Assembly (NCBI GenBank): GCA_030619735.1
Contig: JAUXAV010000065.1
Location: 1-6,557, forward strand
Direction of reading: 5' to 3'
Length of the DNA stretch: 6,557 bases
From: Candidatus Aenigmatarchaeota archaeon
Lineage (GTDB): Archaea; Aenigmatarchaeota; Aenigmatarchaeia; QMZP01; JAUXAV01
The notes beneath the pieces are model-generated. The model saw only the letters and a list, made by a program, of their open reading frames with translations, ran no database searches and was not told where the DNA came from. A program made the translations under genes and the position numbers. Positions within the stretch are counted from its first letter, which is position 1. Each line of letters opens with the position of its first letter. Below, piece after piece: positions 5,370 to 6,557 of this stretch.

Positions 5370-6050
5370 CTATCCAGAAAGAGCAGGAAACTTCCCCTCA
5401 CAAAGCCCAAAAGCCCCGGGCAATTAAGGAATACAAAGAAAGCCATAAGGATAGTGGACAGGGTCTTAAAGGATATAAAACCCTTCGGCAGGACAGAAGG
5501 GGATGTAGCAAGGGAAATCAGGAAAAGGATTCACGGATATGGTGCAAAACTCTCGTTCAGGCCCATAGTTTCCAGTGGCAGGAATACCAGCTTTGTCCAT
5601 CACAGGCCGGGGAAGAGGATAATAAGAAGGGAGAACCCCCTGATGATAGACTTCGGGGCCAAATACAGGGGCCAGTGCTCTGACATAACCCGGATGTACA
5701 TTCCCCCCAATAATTCCAAAAGGCTAAAGAAAATCTACCAGGATACCCTCAGCATCCAGAGGGCCATAATCAGGAGGCTCAGGCCGGGAATCCAGTTCAA
5801 GGAAATTAACGAATTCTACAAGAAAACCCTAAAGAGGAAGGGCTACAGGATAAAGCACAGCATAGGGCACGGCCTTGGCCCCTCTATACATGAAAGGGTG
5901 AGGGAACTGAAACCAGGCATGGTCCTGACAGTGGAGCCTGGAATCTACATAAGGAATTTTGGAGGATGCAGAATAGAGGACATGGTCCTGATTAAAAGGA
6001 GAGGGACAGAAATACTTTCTAATTCCATCCCGAAAAAGCCATGGAATTAA
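5367..6050 (+). CDS. M24-family metallopeptidase, Xaa-Pro dipeptidase-like, catalytic domain only
   Basis: 227 aa with the 'pita-bread' catalytic fold. All five expected dinuclear metal ligands are visible: D95 (MIDFGAKY), D106 (CSDITR), H168 (SIGHGLG), E190 (LTVEPGIYI) and E204 (GGCRIEDMVLI). H79 in SFVHHRPG and H175 in SIHE fit the usual substrate-site histidines. Such enzymes remove N-terminal residues, often ahead of proline, in the cytoplasm. The GGCRIED segment is typical of Xaa-Pro peptidases rather than of archaeal (type II) methionine aminopeptidase, which also carries an insert absent here. Full PepQ proteins have an additional N-terminal creatinase-like domain of about 120 aa; here it is replaced by about 20 basic residues (RKSRKLPLTKPK). 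The start is probably leaderless, 28 bp from sua5. The stop overlaps that of the PRC-barrel gene by 4 nt. The exact substrate is uncertain. Confidence 0.88.
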   Translation: MLSRKSRKLPLTKPKSPGQLRNTKKAIRIVDRVLKDIKPFGRTEGDVAREIRKRIHGYGAKLSFRPIVSSGRNTSFVHHRPGKRIIRRENPLMIDFGAKYRGQCSDITRMYIPPNNSKRLKKIYQDTLSIQRAIIRRLRPGIQFKEINEFYKKTLKRKGYRIKHSIGHGLGPSIHERVRELKPGMVLTVEPGIYIRNFGGCRIEDMVLIKRRGTEILSNSIPKKPWN

Positions 6051-6379
6051 GCCTCAGCAGCTTCTTCCGGTTTCTCTTCTCCCTCAGGAACCTCCGCAGC
6101 CCCTGTTTCAGAAACCTCTTCAGCCATGGGAGTGGATATGTGCTTCACTATCACCACATCGGATATTGCCCTGAGCATAGGATAAGGGATTATCAAACCC
6201 TTCTTGCCCCCAAGCATGTTTGTAAGATATGAACCTTTTAGTGCCCTCACAACCAGGGACCTTATCTTAAACCTCTTCAGGTCGCATTCAAGGTCCTCTA
6301 TCTTGCCGCAGTATCTCCCTTTGTCAGTGAAAACGTCCTTTGACAGTGTCTCGGAAACGCTCGCCACTTGTATTGCCAT
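6047..6379 (-). CDS. PRC-barrel domain protein with acidic tail
   Basis: 110 aa. Residues 7-81 form a PRC-barrel-like small beta domain: SVSETLSKDVFTDKGRYCGK (8-27) with the typical 'G..vG.v.dl' turn, a strand at RFKIRSLVV (36-44), and GLIIPYPMLRAISDVVIVK (61-79). Residues 85-110 are a low-complexity Ala/Glu/Pro tail, probably disordered. Archaeal PRC-barrel proteins are diverse; some (CdpB proteins of haloarchaea) act in cell division with SepF, and others relate to RimM in ribosome assembly. This sequence does not decide between these. The start is firm: GGAGGT sits 5 nt before the ATG. The first four bases of the gene's 3' end (TTAA) are shared with the stop of the M24 gene. It is divergent from tRNA-Ser through a spacer holding an inverted repeat. 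Confidence 0.85.
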   Translation of the reverse strand: MAIQVASVSETLSKDVFTDKGRYCGKIEDLECDLKRFKIRSLVVRALKGSYLTNMLGGKKGLIIPYPMLRAISDVVIVKHISTPMAEEVSETGAAEVPEGEEKPEEAAEA

Positions 6380-6384
6380 ATAAT

Positions 6385-6390
6385 ACCTCC
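6385..6390 (-). promoter_or_regulatory. Strong Shine-Dalgarno of PRC-barrel gene
   Basis: Minus-strand GGAGGT lies 5 nt before the ATG at 6379, the best anti-SD match in the window. It requires a leader, fitting a transcript start near 6400 from the left arm of the 6423-6450 repeat. Confidence 0.8.
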
Positions 6391-6422
6391 GTCTTTAAAA
6401 CCCTCAGATATAAATTAAATAG

Positions 6423-6450
6423 TTAAATCCTAATTAACAATAGGATTTAA
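6423..6450. promoter_or_regulatory. Inverted repeat holding back-to-back TATA boxes (PRC-barrel / tRNA-Ser)
   Basis: TTAAATCCTA (6423-6432) and TAGGATTTAA (6441-6450) are perfect 10-bp inverted copies with an 8-nt spacer. Read outward, each arm is AGGA followed by TTTAA, a BRE/TATA-like order. The right arm (TTTAAAAA at 6446-6453) lies about 27 nt before the tRNA 5' end. The left arm predicts a start near 6400 for the PRC-barrel gene, leaving its Shine-Dalgarno inside the leader. The repeat is seen directly; promoter function is inferred. Confidence 0.5.
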
Positions 6451-6476
6451 AAAGGTTTGTATCATTAAAAATCAGA

Positions 6477-6557
6477 GCTGAGGTGGCCGAGTGGTTTAAG
6501 GCGCAGAGCCCTTACACGAAAGTGAAGGGTGCGTATGATTGCTAATCCTGTGGGCAT
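6477..6557 (+). tRNA. tRNA-Ser(GCU), 5' part, with an intron; truncated by window edge
   Basis: Acceptor 5' strand GCTGAGG (6477-6483), linker TG, D stem GCC (6486-6488) with GGC (6500-6502), and base 26 at 6503 are in order. The anticodon stem's 3' strand TCCTG (6546-6550) needs CAGGA opposite, which exists only as CAG (6504-6506) plus GA (6537-6538), separated by 30 nt. After removal the loop is TTGCTAA with anticodon GCT at 6541-6543, reading AGC/AGU serine codons. TGGGCAT at 6551-6557 is the beginning of the long variable arm expected for tRNA-Ser. The remainder (variable arm, T arm, acceptor 3' strand CCTCAGC) should lie just beyond the window. Confidence 0.88.
6507..6536 (+). other. 30-nt tRNA intron at non-canonical position 29/30 with bulge-helix-bulge motif
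   Basis: The intron interrupts the 5' strand of the anticodon stem. It folds as a hairpin: GCCCTT (6508-6513) with AAGGGT (6525-6530), a bulged A6514, CAC with GTG, and a GAAA loop (6518-6521). A 4-bp helix pairs GCGC (6501-6504) with GCGT (6531-6534). The two 3-nt bulges are AGA (6505-6507) and ATG (6535-6537). Cutting each bulge after its second base gives exactly the ends needed for a perfect CAGGA/TCCTG stem. The outer helix of a full motif is weak or missing, so this is a relaxed form. Host splicing endonuclease is expected to be the cleaving enzyme. Confidence 0.82.

Noticed and set aside
5339..5446. 36-residue N-terminal extension of Sua5 from the ATG at 5446
   Set aside because: The extension is hydrophobic and unlike the family, lies antisense to the M24 gene, and the family N-terminus starts at 5338 with a TATA box at the right distance.
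6504..6545. tRNA with stem CAGAG/TCCTG or a canonical 37/38 intron
   Set aside because: CAGAG leaves an A-C mismatch and a G-U pair, and the 37/38 reading lacks a proper U33-anticodon context. The 29/30 split gives a perfect stem and symmetric cuts in both bulges.
1..6557. CRISPR array, insertion sequence, toxin-antitoxin or other defence system
   Set aside because: No spaced direct repeats, transposase motifs or terminal inverted repeats were found; almost all genes are recognisable housekeeping families.

Overview
The window is archaeal. The genes show this directly: translation factor aIF5A, transcription factor B (TFB), ribosomal protein eL33 (L35Ae), the archaeal families DUF211 and TIGR00267, and an intron-containing tRNA-Ser with a bulge-helix-bulge splice motif. 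Starts are preceded either by a TATA-like box about 25-28 nt upstream (leaderless genes) or by a Shine-Dalgarno sequence. Codon use is rich in AGG/AGA (Arg) and ATA (Ile). The gene set looks euryarchaeal or DPANN-like, but I cannot fix the lineage.

Layout. Positions 1-1086 (minus strand) carry aIF5A followed by an agmatinase that runs off the left edge; both bear on polyamines, since aIF5A hypusine is made from spermidine. Positions 1126-1971 (minus) hold an unrecognised 281-aa protein, AT-richer at its 5' end than its neighbours. Positions 2149-3982 (plus) hold TFB, a DUF211 protein and a VIT1/CCC1-like membrane protein, of which the last two look cotranscribed. Positions 3985-4767 hold eL33 (minus) divergent from a COG2426 small membrane exporter (plus). 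Positions 4757-6050 hold the tRNA t6A enzyme Sua5/YrdC (minus), divergent from a short M24 metallopeptidase (plus). Positions 6047-6379 (minus) hold a PRC-barrel protein with an acidic tail, divergent from a tRNA-Ser(GCU) gene cut by the right edge.

The region is housekeeping and very compact: there is no stretch over 300 bases without a gene, and convergent genes overlap or nearly touch at their stops. I see no mobile element, CRISPR array or defence system. The points of most interest are small-scale. The tRNA intron lies at the non-canonical position 29/30 and its splice fold uses D-stem bases. Three divergent promoters have symmetric designs, including a perfect palindrome running from start codon to start codon between sua5 and the M24 gene. 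Most first genes appear leaderless, whereas TFB, the second gene of the DUF211 pair and the PRC-barrel gene have Shine-Dalgarno sites.
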